Part shown: piece after piece, positions 33,143-45,499 of the stretch
Layout of the letters: each line of letters starts with the position of its first letter
Position numbering within the stretch: position 1 is the first letter of the stretch
Source: Leuctra nigra
Lineage: Eukaryota; Arthropoda; Insecta; Plecoptera; Leuctridae
DNA: 64,000 nucleotides
Direction of reading: 5' to 3'
NCBI GenBank assembly: GCA_934045905.1
Contig: OW203765.1
Span: forward strand, 16,431,409 to 16,495,408
Made by a program: the position numbers and the translations under genes
Notes under the pieces: generated by a model
What the model was told of the DNA's origin: nothing
Seen by the model: the letters and a program-made list of their open reading frames with translations, nothing else
The model's database searches: none

Positions 33143-33667
33143 CAATATTTCACTTCAGTACCCGTTCATCAACAACTCAAGCTGGAGCCATCTTGTGTCA
33201 CAGTTTTTGACGTCCCGGCAGACAAATTATTAAAAAACCCCACTGGAAAGTTCGTTTTTTGTTGCCTAGAAGTAAACTCGTCTATTCTTGATGCGGCGTC
33301 AAATGATAAATTCAGAACATGTCAGTAAACTTGTCTCCGACGCAATAAAGCCGCGCTGTTGTGTTTGCGTTCGGGAGAAAGTTGAGTGTTTTCGCGACGG
33401 CCGAAATATGTGCGAGTTAAAGAATTTGTACAAAACCGTTTACCACAGAATATGAATAATTTAGGAGTAGACGAAGCAAGTTGGTTCTGGCAGTAACGCC
33501 TTGGACTTCGAGCGTAGAAGGCTGACTGAGTATTATTCGCGGTTATCCAGAGGCAAATGATGGGAAGGTTCCCTACTATGAGGTTATGTCAGCCACCTCT
33601 CACCGTCCATCCTACTATATCAAATGTCATGAGATGCCTTTGAAACTACAGAATAGTCATGTACATC
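32610..33667. other. Unassigned; 29-C run and SINE fragment
   Basis: Contains an uninterrupted 29-C run at 33112-33140 and a diverged SINE body fragment at 33525-33606 (GGCAAATGATGGGAAGGTTC). No exon was recognised. Confidence 0.5.
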
Positions 33668-33887
33668 AGGGGCTGGATTCACAAAAGGTTTATGCCGGTA
33701 TAGCATTATAACTACCAATATCGCTATTACCAAGATATAACCATGTTAAAACTTAGAATTTTATCATTATAATTGGTGATTTGTACAATTAAATTCATAA
33801 AGATATGCCGGTATAACATGGTAATAGATAATATTGATATTAGTTTTTTCGGTCATAAAGTTATACTTCTTTGTGAATCCATCCCCA
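33668..33887. mobile_element. MITE family G
   Basis: The ends GGGGCTGGATTCACAAA and, inverted, TTTGTGAATCCATCCCC form 17-bp terminal repeats with one mismatch. The interior is AT-rich and itself partly symmetric (ATGCCGGTATA near both ends). About 220 bp. Confidence 0.75.
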
Positions 33888-33899
33888 GAGTTCAAATAT

Positions 33900-34114
33900 C
33901 TTAATTTTGCGTTACTCACTTTTGGAATGATGTAATCAAGCTCAATCAATTGCAATTTGACTGATGTCAACAAATATAGTTATATTTCAGGATTCTCATT
34001 ACACAATGACTCAGTCACCATTACAAATATGATTAAATGAAGGCAGAATGACTGTTTTTTAGCTCACCTTCAGAACCTTTGAAATGGACTGCCGGCCTTC
34101 TACCTCTGAGGTAC
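33900..34114 (+). mobile_element. MITE family A, copy 4 (5' terminal repeat lost)
   Basis: Full interior and 3' end CTTCTACCTCTGAGGTAC. It lies directly next to MITE G and to the exon candidate at 34115-34413. Confidence 0.8.
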
Positions 34115-34413
34115 AGATACAAACAAACAATCGATTTTGTTCATATGATCGCGGAAGATGTTTATTGGTATGTTTTCGGGTTCCTGAGTTTTCCTCTTTT
34201 GATCAAAAGCTCTTCTGGGAAGTTCCGAGTTTCGCTGAGCTATAAGTTGGCGAAGTTCTGTGAGCAGATCGTGGAGTTGCTTGGAGCAAAACCTCGCGGA
34301 GATTCCGATGAAATACGTCTCTCCTGCGTACTGGATCACACAACAAGCAGGATTCTTGCACTGTACTTGGTACATTCGTAACATATTGTTAAGAGTTACG
34401 ATTTCATTACATC
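34115..34413 (-). CDS. Exon candidate of unidentified gene
   Basis: The minus frame from a possible acceptor (CATACAATCACCACCAG, exon start 34413) runs about 97 codons before entering MITE A copy 4, where it stops at 34100. The encoded segment looks like normal protein: Cys/Tyr-containing start, then a helix-like HDLLTELRQLIAQ stretch, then a charged Lys/Arg/Glu-rich part. No known domain is recognised. No strong donor was seen before the MITE, so the exon may have been cut by the insertion or may be a chance frame. Confidence 0.28.
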
Positions 34414-34449
34414 CTGGTGGTGATTGTATGAAAGTCAAATTCAATTTGA

Positions 34450-35834
34450 AAACACTAATTAAAGTATGAATTTCAATTTATGAAAGTTCTTCTTTTACAC
34501 CGGTTGCTGCTCTTTTAAAATTGAAGTTGTATTGCATAATGATATATAAATATTAAATGAACGTTTTGATACTGTTGACCCTGTTGACTATTCTTATTTC
34601 CGACCTTTCGGCTAGCGGACGCTTTAAATGGGATTAAAAAAAAATGGGTTAAAACACACATTCTTGTGACTGTGAGAAAGTTACAAGTAAAGTTACCATA
34701 ATATTCAATGATAAGTGTGGTGCAATCAATTTTTATAAATGTAAGAAGAAATAGAACAATGTGAATATTTCTTAAATCATCTTGTAACCAAATGTTCTCT
34801 TTGCCACTCTCCCCACGTAAACTTTCTTTGAAAACAATCGGTAATGTGAGGTTGTTCGTTTGATTCTAGTAAGCAACAACCGCATCTCATTAAATTGATT
34901 CGTTAGCGCGCAATTTAAACAGTCATGTAACATTTTAAACCTACTTCTTGAAATCTGAAGTGAAATGTAGAAAAGTTAGCTAGTGAAGTTTCCATCAGTC
35001 CCACATTAATCCTCCTCTTTAAGATCAACTCCTTCAACTGGTCCCAACCTTCTGAGTGAACCTTTTAACTTGTCGGTTGAAATCTCCCGCTAACTGATCT
35101 CTAATACGTCGAACATCTCTCCCCATTACTTGGTCCAGACGGGAGGCTGGAGGTGATGCATCAGAAGCGCTGTGGACGGACGACAGATGAAACATGCCAC
35201 TTTGTCACGCTGGTTCAGGCGGTTCGTGTAGCATGTTTTAAAATGTTAAAGAGATGTTTTAATAAAGGATTGTGTGTGATGGATTTTTTATCGGCTATGT
35301 ATTTTTTTAATTATATCGGCAGTACCAAACCGATTGTTCTGTTTGACCTTAGAGAGTAGTTTTTTAATCGATTTAATCAATATCTTTCATCAACGTTTTT
35401 ATGTATTACGTAAGGCTTCGCAGTTTGGATTGATTACTTCTATTTTGTCCTATATGTACGCTGAGTGACACTTTTTTTTTAATTTGTAGGTTTTTACTAA
35501 AAGTCAGTAGGACAAAAATAACTATCGTCTTTTTCGAACTTTTAATTTTAACTTTAACTTCAAATTTTTTTTAACTTTTTAAAAAAAAATTCTTAATGAA
35601 ATAACTTTTATTGATCAGCTCTGTTGACCTGTACGAAGTCTAATTTCGTAAAGAATTACATTGGTAATAGATATTGATAAAAATCGATTTAAAAAAAACT
35701 CTTCAAGGTCACGCTCACTACTCGGCCCCTCGTATTGCATGTGAATAATTAAGCGTGTGAAAGTTACTGTTCTAGGCATTGGAACAATCTTACCAAACTC
35801 TTCAAAAGGGCAGTAAATATGTATTTGAAATTTC
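34450..35834. other. No recognised feature
   Basis: AT-rich, no repeats shared with the window. Frame 35153-35359 has no recognisable product. Confidence 0.5.
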
Positions 35835-36437
35835 ATTGAATACCTTTGACAAATATTTCAAAACAACTTGAAATGTCAATAAAATATCCATATTTATTGA
35901 AGTTCTTGACAGATTTGTATGATAATTGTCAAAAACACGTGTAACAGTGTTTTCGTGGTCAGGAGAAAAAATCCAAAGAATGTACGTTTATGACTTTATT
36001 ACGCCATCAAATTTATATTGGACGATTCCAAAAGGTAGGTAATAGAATTGCCGGTTCCATTTTACGCTGTTTAAACTAAATTGGTTCTTTTGACAGTGAA
36101 AAATTCTACCTATTGGAAATTGATTATTCAGAAAATAATTCAGGATTTAGCATAATCTTTTCCTGTTTGAAGCCAGGATTCTTAGCCACTTGGAAATATT
36201 TATTAAATTAAGAATATTGAATATTTTGGAGTGTCTACGTGAATTATCCAAGAAATGTCCGAAAAATATGAACCATTCAACTCAAAATCAACTTCAAAAT
36301 TTACACGGGCACTTGGAGCAGTATTTTAGGTGTTTTTTGGACAGTTTTTAGACACATCTCTCAAGAACTTCAAAGAGTTATAGAAATGTATCTGAAATAA
36401 TATGGATATCTTTAAATATTTGTCAAATGTATTCAAA
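35835..36437. mobile_element. Fold-back element H, about 85-bp arms
   Basis: TTGAATACCTTTGACAAATA at the left is mirrored by TATTTGTCAAATGTATTCAA at the right. Both arms continue inward with ATATCCATATT and GAAGTTCTTGA blocks and small indels. Related sequence occurs around 51670-51770. Confidence 0.65.
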
Positions 36438-36599
36438 GAATTTCAAAGAATTTATCAGTGCACCTAACAGATTGTCTTCCTCTATTTCCAAGGTCTATTA
36501 TAGAGCAGCAACTTTCACACTCAATGATAATTTAATTCGAATACATAGAAATGCTCGCTTATCAACGCGTTCAGAGAGCATCTTGATCAGAAATCAATG

Positions 36600-36614
36600 C
36601 CCCCCCCCCCCCCC
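36600..36614 (+). repeat. 15-C homopolymer
   Basis: Uninterrupted C run at the edge of a GC-rich island. Confidence 0.95.
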
Positions 36615-36728
36615 TCCCCCGTCACACTGCCTCCTAGATTTACGCACACACTGGTGTAAATCCCCGGTCTCTAGAGGGCTTACATCCACGGCCTCCATGT
36701 GTGCTCGGATGCGCGCTAGAGCTAACAC

Positions 36729-36772
36729 CACGTGACAGGTGTCATGGCGGCGCGGTGACGTCATGTCACGTG
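36729..36772. promoter_or_regulatory. Dense E-box / CRE / YY1-like cluster
   Basis: Within 44 bp: CACGTG (36729), CAGGTG (36736), ATGGCGG (36744), TGACGTCA (36756) and CACGTG (36767). This is a compact regulatory-looking site with no gene recognised beside it. Confidence 0.4.
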
Positions 36773-36933
36773 ATCGTAAGTGATTTCGCGTCGCAAGCTG
36801 AAGATCATATTGAGGCGGTTCGTCTCGAGAAGGAAATCGTTTCATTCATGGAGGACAAACTGTCGTTACTTTATTTTGAAAATTTATCAATTTGTCATTC
36901 TAAAAAACATTTTTTTTTAAAGATGAAATTCTG

Positions 36934-37142
36934 TACGTCAGTGGTAGAAGGGCGAAAGTAAATTTCAATGATTCTTGAGGTGAGCTCATATATTTCTGAG
37001 TTCATCTTCATATTTGTACCGGTGACATGAGTCATTGTGTAAAAGAATACTTCAATAACTGTGATTGTTGACATCAGTCAAATTCCAAAAGAGAGCGACG
37101 AAACATCGAGATAATGGACTTCTGCCTTTCTGCCTTTGAGGT
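36934..37142 (-). mobile_element. MITE family A, copy 5
   Basis: Minus orientation. It carries AGTGGTAGAAGGGCGAAAGT at one end and TTCTGCCTTTGAGGTA at the other. The interior has TGACATGAGTCATTGTGTAA. Confidence 0.8.
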
Positions 37143-38107
37143 ACAGAATTAAAAAATACGAGAGAACGAAAACTCTGGCTTCAAAACAAGTATACTGTTT
37201 TACCATTTTCAATTATTCTCGTGCATCTCTTTACAAGCTAATTTATAGAATCGCAAAGCTCCATCCATATTTTTGTTATGTGGCATTTTGAAATGATGAT
37301 TCAAACATGCATTTATTTTTAGTTTCATTCTGTTCTCCTGTATTCATTTTCAAGAGATATTTCCTGCATGTTTAAATATGTAATATTATTCGTATGTGGA
37401 AAACTGAAGCGATGTAATCGGATATTTATAATCTATTGAATTCTGTTTGTGCTCTGGATTAAATATCAATTCCACGGACAACGCAAATACTGATTATTTA
37501 TCGCTGTTAACACGCGGGGATTATCCCAATTAATGGCTGGGCATGAAATATGAGCGAGGTAAAGGTATAGACAGGGAAGGGGAGGGTTGCGGTAAATGTG
37601 CTGGAATTCCAACCTTTTCCTGATATCACCACCATATTGTTTTACATTTTCAAACTAAAATTATAATGATATCGTCTCATAATTCGTAACAACACACAAA
37701 GATAGTTGAACTCTTATAAAATTTAAGTACTAAACAGTCATTACAATTGGTAGGTGACAGGGGATAAAACTAAAATTAACACGGTGTAAAAAAAAAAAAA
37801 AAAAAAATTATTTTAAAAACAAAAAGGGTTATAAGTATGAAAAACTAGAAATGTAACAAATATCCTATGAGATGAAGGTTTTATAGAAGCAAATGGCATT
37901 TGAAATTATTTTGATTGTTTTTCTCTCGGCTGAATGTTGAGTCCACAATCTACCCATTTTTTTAATGAATGCCTGTGTATTTTCTACTTTTATAAAATAC
38001 ATTTTCAAACGAAATAGAGTCAGATTTGTTTTTAATTTTATTTATATCTAAATTTGAGAAAATTGGGCGGTTTCTTTTTCCCCGGCGAAAGTGTATGGCT
38101 CTTCATG
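37143..38107. other. Unassigned; possible regulatory island 37495-37600
   Basis: GGGGATTATCCCAATTAATG places a GGATTA (bicoid/Otx-type) core next to a TAAT core. The rest is AT-rich, with a 20-A run near 37789-37807. No exon was recognised. Confidence 0.35.
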
Positions 38108-38320
38108 TACACTCAACCAAACATAAATCGATATTTAAGCAAAACGGATTGGCTGCTGGTCAGGTTCATTGACAAAAAATCCTTGTTAATATCAATGAAA
38201 TCAGAGCTCATCTACTAGAGTTAGATGACGAGTTAGCATAAACTTTCTCAGAAGATACCATCAAATCTTTTTCAGACAAACCGTTTCTATCAAAAACCAT
38301 TTTATCTTTTTGTTTGTGTA
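38108..38320 (+). mobile_element. MITE family F, copy 1
   Basis: GTACACTCAACCAAACATAA at the left and a diverged inverted end at the right. The interior GGATTGGCTGCTGGTCAGGT matches 39367-39582. Confidence 0.75.
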
Positions 38321-39295
38321 ATACTCTGCATCACCTCAACCAAAATACTCTAAGATGAAATATTCAAGAATTCCTCTACTAAGATAAGAGGACAAAAATA
38401 AAAGACGATGTAATTGTCACGTCTACCAACCCAAGGCAATTAAAATCCCACCGTTTGTGACTTAATCCTATTTAAAACTCGATTGCAAATAATAATTATC
38501 CCTCCATCGTCTTTTCTTCTCGCGGCAAGGGAATCTAGAAGGCGCAGGCAAAGTCATCAACTGCTGAGGAGAACAAGTTGGCAATCTAATTTCCAGGTGA
38601 CGTTGGAGACAAATAGAATTATTGCAGAGAATTGAGGTGGAGAAATATCGAGGTTGGATACACAAAGACTTCTAATTAGTATCTGTACAAGGTGAATGGA
38701 AAATACGTAAATGGTGTATATTTCTTAAGTTAATATTGAGTTATAGGGTAGATTTGCGCATTCTCAGCCGAATAATATTTTTTATATTTTTAAGTATCTT
38801 GAATGTTACTTTGTTTGTAGGTACTAACCGTCAGTGCACGCTAAAGAAGTAAAAATCAACAAGGATCTGACTGCAAGCAATTGTTTCTCTGCATTCCATC
38901 TATTCATTTAATATATTTATATGTAATTTTCCTGTGAAACCATGGTTCAATCTTGCTAAAAATCAATGTTAAATATGTGAGAAACACACACAATGAGTGA
39001 AAATTGTAAAAAAAACTGATATGTTACTTCGTTCGACTAGAAAATCTAGTTATAAGTTTTAAAATGCATACAATTTCGAATTTCGAGCATAAACTCCTGA
39101 CCAACATGTTGCCCTATGTAATACACTCTGTATTACCGACCGCAAGTGAACTGCACGACCGACCGAGCAGCTACTTCACCAATCCTCCGCCAGGGTCGCA
39201 TGCAAATCACGTCGCCCCTCACACCCTGTCACTTAGACGACTGTCTGATCAACATTAACGAGGAAGGCGATGAGGAGGGTGTGGAGGTCATCTTC
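38321..39295. other. No recognised feature
   Basis: AT-rich to 39100. The stretch 39120-39300 is GC-richer with a short open frame that merges into a SINE remnant. No gene was assigned. Confidence 0.45.
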
Positions 39296-39356
39296 AGGAG
39301 GAGGGGAATGATGGGCAGGTTCCCGTTTAATTTATTATAATCATTCATCCTTCGAT
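39296..39356 (+). mobile_element. SINE remnant
   Basis: GAATGATGGGCAGGTTCCC and TATAATCATTCATCCTTCG match the SINE body with deletions. Confidence 0.5.
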
Positions 39357-39366
39357 CAAACTAAGG

Positions 39367-39582
39367 TACACTCGACAATTCATAAAACGGTATTTGAACG
39401 AAACAGATTGGCTGCTGGTCAGGTTCATTGACAATCAATCCTTGTTATTATCAATGAAATCTGAGCTCACCTACTAGAGGTAGATGACGAGTAAGTATAA
39501 AGACTTCATCAGATGATGCCTTCACATTTTTTTCAGACAATCCATTTCTTTCAAATACCGTTTTATGAATTGTCGAGTGTAC
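39367..39582 (+). mobile_element. MITE family F, copy 2 (best preserved)
   Basis: Perfect terminal repeats of over 30 bp start CACTCGACAATTCATAAAAC. TA flanks both ends, suggesting a TA target. The interior includes CTACTAGAGGTAGATGACG. About 215 bp, non-coding. Confidence 0.88.
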
Positions 39583-39586
39583 TTAC

Positions 39587-39734
39587 AGTTTTTCAATACT
39601 CTGCTAAATTCAGTAATCACATTAACACATCACACAACACATCAGTTAACACTGTAATTGGTTGTTGAGGTTGTTGCCATGAGAATACAATTTCAATTCG
39701 TTTAAAAGTTAGCAGAGTATTGAAAGACTGGCCT
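39587..39734. mobile_element. MITE family D, copy 3
   Basis: TTTTTCAATACTCTGCTAAA at the left and TTAGCAGAGTATTGAAAGAC at the right are inverted. The interior GTTGTTGCCATGAGAATAC matches the family. It starts four bases after MITE F copy 2. Confidence 0.8.
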
Positions 39735-39934
39735 TTATCGATATTCTCAGTTGGTAAATTAACTGAAAATGATGATAAACATGTTTTTTTTGTATACAAT
39801 CCGCAGCTAAAACAGGATTTTAAGCAGGATTTTAAACATTTTTTTTATGTAAGCCCAATCCGTAATGTTCGTACTGCGGTTCGTTTACACATCCAAACAT
39901 ATTATGAAGCTTCATAATTTCGCCAAAAAACCAG

Positions 39935-40053
39935 TGCCTTCATCCAATCATATTTGTAATGAGTCACGAGTCATTGTGTAAGAGAATACCTACTTTAATA
40001 TAACTGTATTTGAAATGGATAAAATAGACTTCCGCCCTTCTACTTCTGCAGTA
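39935..40053 (-). mobile_element. MITE family A, copy 6 (partial)
   Basis: TGAGTCACGAGTCATTGTGT and the end GACTTCCGCCCTTCTACTTC match family A. One half is deleted. Confidence 0.7.
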
Positions 40054-42262
40054 GCGAGTTGACGTCTATTAAGCCTAGTTTCAGAATAGCACGACGTTAA
40101 ACAGCACTAAATAATATGAGAAGCTACGCGAAAAGTTTGACATCGACTCTGTCGCCAAATTCATCCCCCACCCCTTAATATAAACAGCAATTACATTTCA
40201 TACCTTCAATGCAATTGGCAATTGCAACTAATTATCGACTACGAAATAGATTTACTAATTCAGTTAACACTTCTCGGAGACGTCAGAGCTACTTAACATG
40301 TAGAATGCGTCGAGTGGATGTCCCGAACTTCAGACTAAATTGCTTTTCCACGAGAGATATACAGCCCTTTAGGGGATGACACTTTCTTGGTAAAATAGTT
40401 TTACTCTCCTCAAAGATCCATCCTCCGCGTACTAACATCCGGTCCATGACATCTCTGACGTCACTTCCGTTGGAAGCTGTGACCGCATCATCTCCGAGCT
40501 TTAAAAGCTCATTACAGACGAACTTGAAGAGGAAGTTGAGTTATGTTCATTTCAACACTCATGTGAGGCTGTCTTAGTTGATGTAGACACTTTTGGGCGT
40601 TGCTTGCTTCACTCATCTGTCTATCATGGGCGTAGTTTACCAGATGGAGTGGATTAAAATCTGTTAGTACATTCAAAGCCATGATTTTTTTAGGTTATTT
40701 ATTAGTTTACAATTAGCGTTCACGTAAGTTCAAAGTATCTTTTGATAACTTTAAAGTGGCTAAAATGTACGAAGGTATCCACAAAATAGGTTCATTTTGA
40801 TCTCTTCTTGTACGAAAGTTGGCGAACGTTTACTCTAAAAAGTGAATATGTAGTTTGTCAAAAAAATGTTGCAAGTAATTCTTCAGTTTATTCTATTATT
40901 CCTTCTATTTCATACCACTTCTTAAATTTGTCACTTAAGCACTGTCTTCTTTTATTCATTGGACTAATGCAAAATTATTTAAGTTTTGTTTGAGTCAGAA
41001 AAACGGTCCGACGAGAGGAAAATCAGGTCTACGTTATCTGCTAATTTCTGGAAATAATAATTTTTGGGTAAAGATTTGTAACAATCAAAGCCAGGACAAC
41101 AAATCACGCATAGTACAAAAAATAATTGATAATTAGAAAATATTCAATAATATTGATATTGAATGTTTCGATATTTAATATAACCCAAAAATCTGAAATT
41201 CCTCACACATATTGTCTTGGTAAGCTGGTGTTTATTGCTTAGATCGACTAAAAAAATTATACGTTAATTATTTGTCAAATATTACATCATTTGAATTGTT
41301 TATAATTTAAAGTGATATTTAAAAATGTATATTCCATGTACCTTTTAGTACAGCTGACCTCTAAGCACTAAAGCTATTGCGTGATGTCTGAAGACATGTT
41401 GATAGTTGATCTTATCTATTCAGTGCATCCACGCATTTACTTCGCTCTAGTATTACACGTCGGTGGCCAGAAGGTAAATTCTGTTATGATTCTGTCACAA
41501 CGCTGATCTGTAATGCAAATGGGGTATAATTATGCAAACATTACGTCTGCATTAATATTGCCTTAAACCATCAGTATACATCACCATAAACAAATTATTG
41601 CGTAATGTGTGGACGTTTCAATTTGAATTGTACAATTGTATTCTGTTCTGAGCTTTCATATAACAGGCTGGAAAAGAATTATACGCTAAACGAATATGAA
41701 AATATTTATGTGCGAGATGCAATACAAAAGTCCTATTTGCTTAGGGTAAATATTTTTTTAACAATGAAAGGGTGTGCCGCAGTTATTGATTTTCATTCTA
41801 TAAAATATGTATAATATAAACATGTTAATTTTTTGTATTTGATATAATTTATTATATATCCTCAAACTTTTATAATGAATTATTGATGTATGGCAAATGA
41901 TGTTCTATTAACATTATTTTCTCATGTAAACATATTATAATGACATCACATACAGATATACGATATCATGAATGCACTACAGAAGCAAACACTAACCATT
42001 CTAGAAAATTGCTTCATATAATAATATGTTATTATAAATTCGATGTTCATATATTATTCCCATTTCAACCAAAGAAAGGAGCAGTTCCTATGATGTTATT
42101 TAAGTGAAGTGAAGAAGTGAAGAATTAATAACTATGGTTACAAACAGCAAAGCTATTTGTACCAGGAGGAAAAGAAAATGTAGTCGATAACTGACTCAAC
42201 AGATGAAGTTGCATTCGTTTAGTCATATGGATAATATATAAAACTGCACCTAGTATGTACTG
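40054..42262. other. Unassigned; isolated CRE/ETS site at 40456
   Basis: About 2.2 kb, mainly AT-rich. TGACGTCACTTCCG at 40456-40469 sits in a GC-richer segment (40300-40520). Short frames (for example 41605-41814) have no recognisable product. Confidence 0.45.
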
Positions 42263-42456
42263 TACATTCGGCAAAACATAAATGGTAAGTGTATAACCTT
42301 GAATACTCTGACTCTGACAATCGATTCATATTATTTTCAGTGAAATGAGTGCTCTTGTACTAGAGCTATTGGCATTTTAGAAGACTACTTCTGAAGTTAC
42401 GATCACTTTCAGACAATCCGATTACTTCAAATACCGTTTTATCTTTTGTTGAGTGT
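42263..42456 (+). mobile_element. MITE family F, copy 5 (diverged)
   Basis: TACATTCGGCAAAACATAAA at the left and CTTCAAATACCGTTTTATC at the right match family F termini. The interior is strongly diverged. Confidence 0.6.
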
Positions 42457-43424
42457 TCAGTGGAATTCAGAAGATTTTGGAAAGCCAATTTTATAAAAAT
42501 CAGTTTACCATTAAACACAGCGGATCAAATGTTAATTTATTTTCTCTAATAAGTAAAACAAAATAAATCTTTATTAAAAACACTTATATAAAATGTTTGC
42601 CTTTTAATAAGGTCGGCTTTATTATCTCTAGGGCATTCCTTTAAATATTTTTAAAATCATTAGTGCAAAACTAATTTAATGGTACATTTTATAATTTGTA
42701 TCTGAAGTTTCTCATCATTATTTTCTCTCGCTCAAATGATGGATTATCAAAAGAGTTATTAATTATTAGTGATCGCAAATCAATCACAGCATTTCCTTCT
42801 CCAACCGTCTCCGAGTCACAGCCTTGTTTCCACGTTCATAAACACTTTTCCTTCCAGTCCACTCCACGTCGGAAAAGTCAGCGTGGAAAATGCGCTCCTA
42901 ATTGACTTCGCTTCATTGTACACGACAATCAGTCCCGTTGTTTCAACAAACACGAATCCTGTATTGCTCAACCGTAGTTCGCCAAGACAAGAGAAGAAAA
43001 ACATTCCCGAAATGCGTCGAATTTCCTTCCCCTCTGCCAAATCCAAACATTTCACCGCCCAAACACCAACAAAGATTTTTCATAGATCTTTTAAAACTAT
43101 TCTGACATCTATTTCATTTCATTTTTTTTTTGTTACGTTTCGAACAAATGAAAAATGGACGTCTATATTTTGACTTGTCTCAAGTTGTCAACGGGAATTG
43201 GCAATGACAATTGGGATAGAAGGCGGTGAGATTGAGTTATCGTTGCTTTGAAAGATTGACGATTGATATCACTCGAGGCGATTGATTCGAGAAGGCGGTG
43301 GATTCGTTCACGTGATAGACGGGTTATCAACAAGGCGCTGGGAGAAGACTTAAACAAAGACGAAACATTTTGGGATTGGTTTAAGAATAACATTTGTAAA
43401 GGTCATGGAAGGATTATAACGAGC
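42457..43424. other. No recognised feature
   Basis: Overlapping open frames on both strands at 42769-43173 have no recognisable product, and none shows splice or poly(A) context. Confidence 0.45.
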
Positions 43425-43615
43425 TAGAAGTAGAAGGCCGGAAGTACATATTTTTGATTTTGCATTGCACATTTTTGGCGCAGTTATTAAAGTATTCTCT
43501 TATACAATGACTCATGTTACCAATACAAATATGATTGGGTGAAGGCAGAATAAGTAGTTTTGAGCTGACCTCAAGAATAATTGAAAGTGACTTTCGGCAT
43601 TCTACCTCTGAGATA
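43425..43615 (+). mobile_element. MITE family A, copy 7
   Basis: AGTAGAAGGCCGGAAGTACA at the left and CATTCTACCTCTGAGATA at the right. The interior CAATGACTCATGTTACCA matches the family. Confidence 0.8.
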
Positions 43616-43764
43616 TAGATTATTACCTACTAAGAAAAACTTTCTAAAACGAAAATTTCATCACAGAAAACAATTACATGATTTTGATGATCATGATTTT
43701 CATGATTTTCCTGTATTAAAAATGGACGTTGGGTTGGCAGTCGTTGCCTGTTACCTTCTTATCA

Positions 43765-43870
43765 TTAACCTCGACTGAGGGAATCGAGGAAAAACATCAG
43801 TCACGAAGAAAGGCATTGGAAATCGAATCCTAGACTTTCTGACTGTGGCAATTCAGAGCTATGCTCCGTT
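43765..43870 (-). mobile_element. SINE 5' half, degraded
   Basis: Read on minus, it has a degraded B box (GGATTCGATTTCC), then TCAGTCACGA- and CCCTCAGTCGAGG-type sequence matching the SINE head. Confidence 0.55.
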
Positions 43871-43937
43871 TTACCAAAATACTTTTCTAAGCAAGTTGTT
43901 TTTTTGAACTACGTACACTATACAGACATTGTTACTT

Positions 43938-43962
43938 TTCTTCTTCTTCTTCTTCTTCTTCT
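43938..43962 (+). repeat. (TTC)n microsatellite
   Basis: About eight TTC triplets. Confidence 0.9.
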
Positions 43963-45499
43963 ATCCTGGGTTAGGCATAAATGCCTGTTCCGGTTCCAAA
44001 TATTGTGTCACCATCGTTTTCTGGACCACCCTACATCTCTTCTTCCTCCTGGCTGGTAACGGAGAATGCTTCGAGAAATTCTCGCAGGTTGTATACTACC
44101 AAGATGCTGCTTCCAATTGGCTTTGCTCACTTTAATTCCAGTTCAATTCAATTTTCAATTCAATTTCAGTTCTTTCATTTTACCGCAATTATTAATTTCC
44201 AATATAAAGTGAGTTCCCAAACACTTTACAAATATTAAACAACTTTGTCCAAAGGAAACTGACATCATTTCATACTCCTTTAATAATAAAGTCAATACCT
44301 CAGTCTTATTTACCCAAACTCTTCAACAACATACAAAAAACAAAACTAAGCCCACACAAATTGGAACCTCGAGACACTCTAATGACGTCACAAAAACTTC
44401 GCATAATGATGATGACGTCATAAGAAAACAAAGTCTTTGCCCATCGCGTCAAAGAGTTTAGACCATGGAAAACTTTCGTCTAAAATACACTTTTTCTCGT
44501 GGTTTTACGTCATAAAGAATCTCTCATAAACTTGATGAACTCAGAATAATGAAATAGTTGACTTTTGTTGAGGCAGTAAAAAGCAAAGTGAAACGACGCC
44601 ATCTTGATGCTACGTCTTAATTACCCTTGGCTTGTCAGAAATTAAATGTCAATGATGTATTTTAGCAAAGAGCTTTGAAAGGAAGAGTGACTTTCTTTAT
44701 AAAAGCTCCTTGCTCTTTAATATTATGATAGACTTGTGGGAAGTATCATGTTAGTACATATTTATTGAATATTTTTGTTATGAATAACAATGGCGGCATC
44801 GGTTACCTAAGAACACAATGGGGTCTGGGGATAGAACCTCAATGCAATACGGGTCTGGGGAAAATTACGACGCTCCGGATTTTTTGGAATTTCAGGCACG
44901 CCTTCGTGCATATCAACGCGATTTGAACAATATTTACTACTATTTTATGATTATATGATTTTATGATTTTTGTATGGAGATGGTTGGTTTTTAATCTACG
45001 GCAACAAATTATGTAAAGGCACATCATGGATGCCTGATATTCTTGAGTGTAAACTCATATTTATTAAATATGAACATTTTGAATATTACATTGGTGGCAG
45101 TTGTAGGACAAGTGTATTAAAACAAATATCTTGATAAATTAATCAATCTGGTGATCCTTCGTTTTGCCCTATTGTCCTTCTGCATTCTCTCAACAAAGAA
45201 TCTCTCACATTCTCTTCATCTCTATCGGAGACATCTCCCAGCATCTGTGTTAATTAATCGAATGTTTCGTGTTTAAAGAATCCCGCTGCTTGGCGCCACC
45301 TGAGCTCGAGACAATGCGATCAGCTGTTTATCCGAGACAATTGAACACCTCGTTGTCTTGTTGTTCGTGTCTAGAAGACCGTGTCGTGCACTTGAGAGCA
45401 TCTGCAGCGTCCAGATGCAGTTTCATTACTTGGGAGGAATTCAATTGGAGACAGAACAGGTTTTAGAAAGAAGAAAAAGTGATTACTTTTTTATTGAAC
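43963..45499. other. No recognised feature
   Basis: About 1.5 kb without shared repeats. Single TGACGTCA at about 44424. Open frame 45269-45466 has no recognisable product. Confidence 0.45.

Noticed and set aside
39194..39318. Exon-like plus frame with Glu/Asp-rich segment
   Set aside because: Its 3' part is a SINE remnant (ATGATGGG-, ATAATCATTCATCC-type matches) and the possible donor is weak.
42769..43173. 134-codon plus-strand frame
   Set aside because: Two other frames of similar length overlap it, and composition is Ser/Phe/Thr-biased as expected from the base composition. No motif or gene context.
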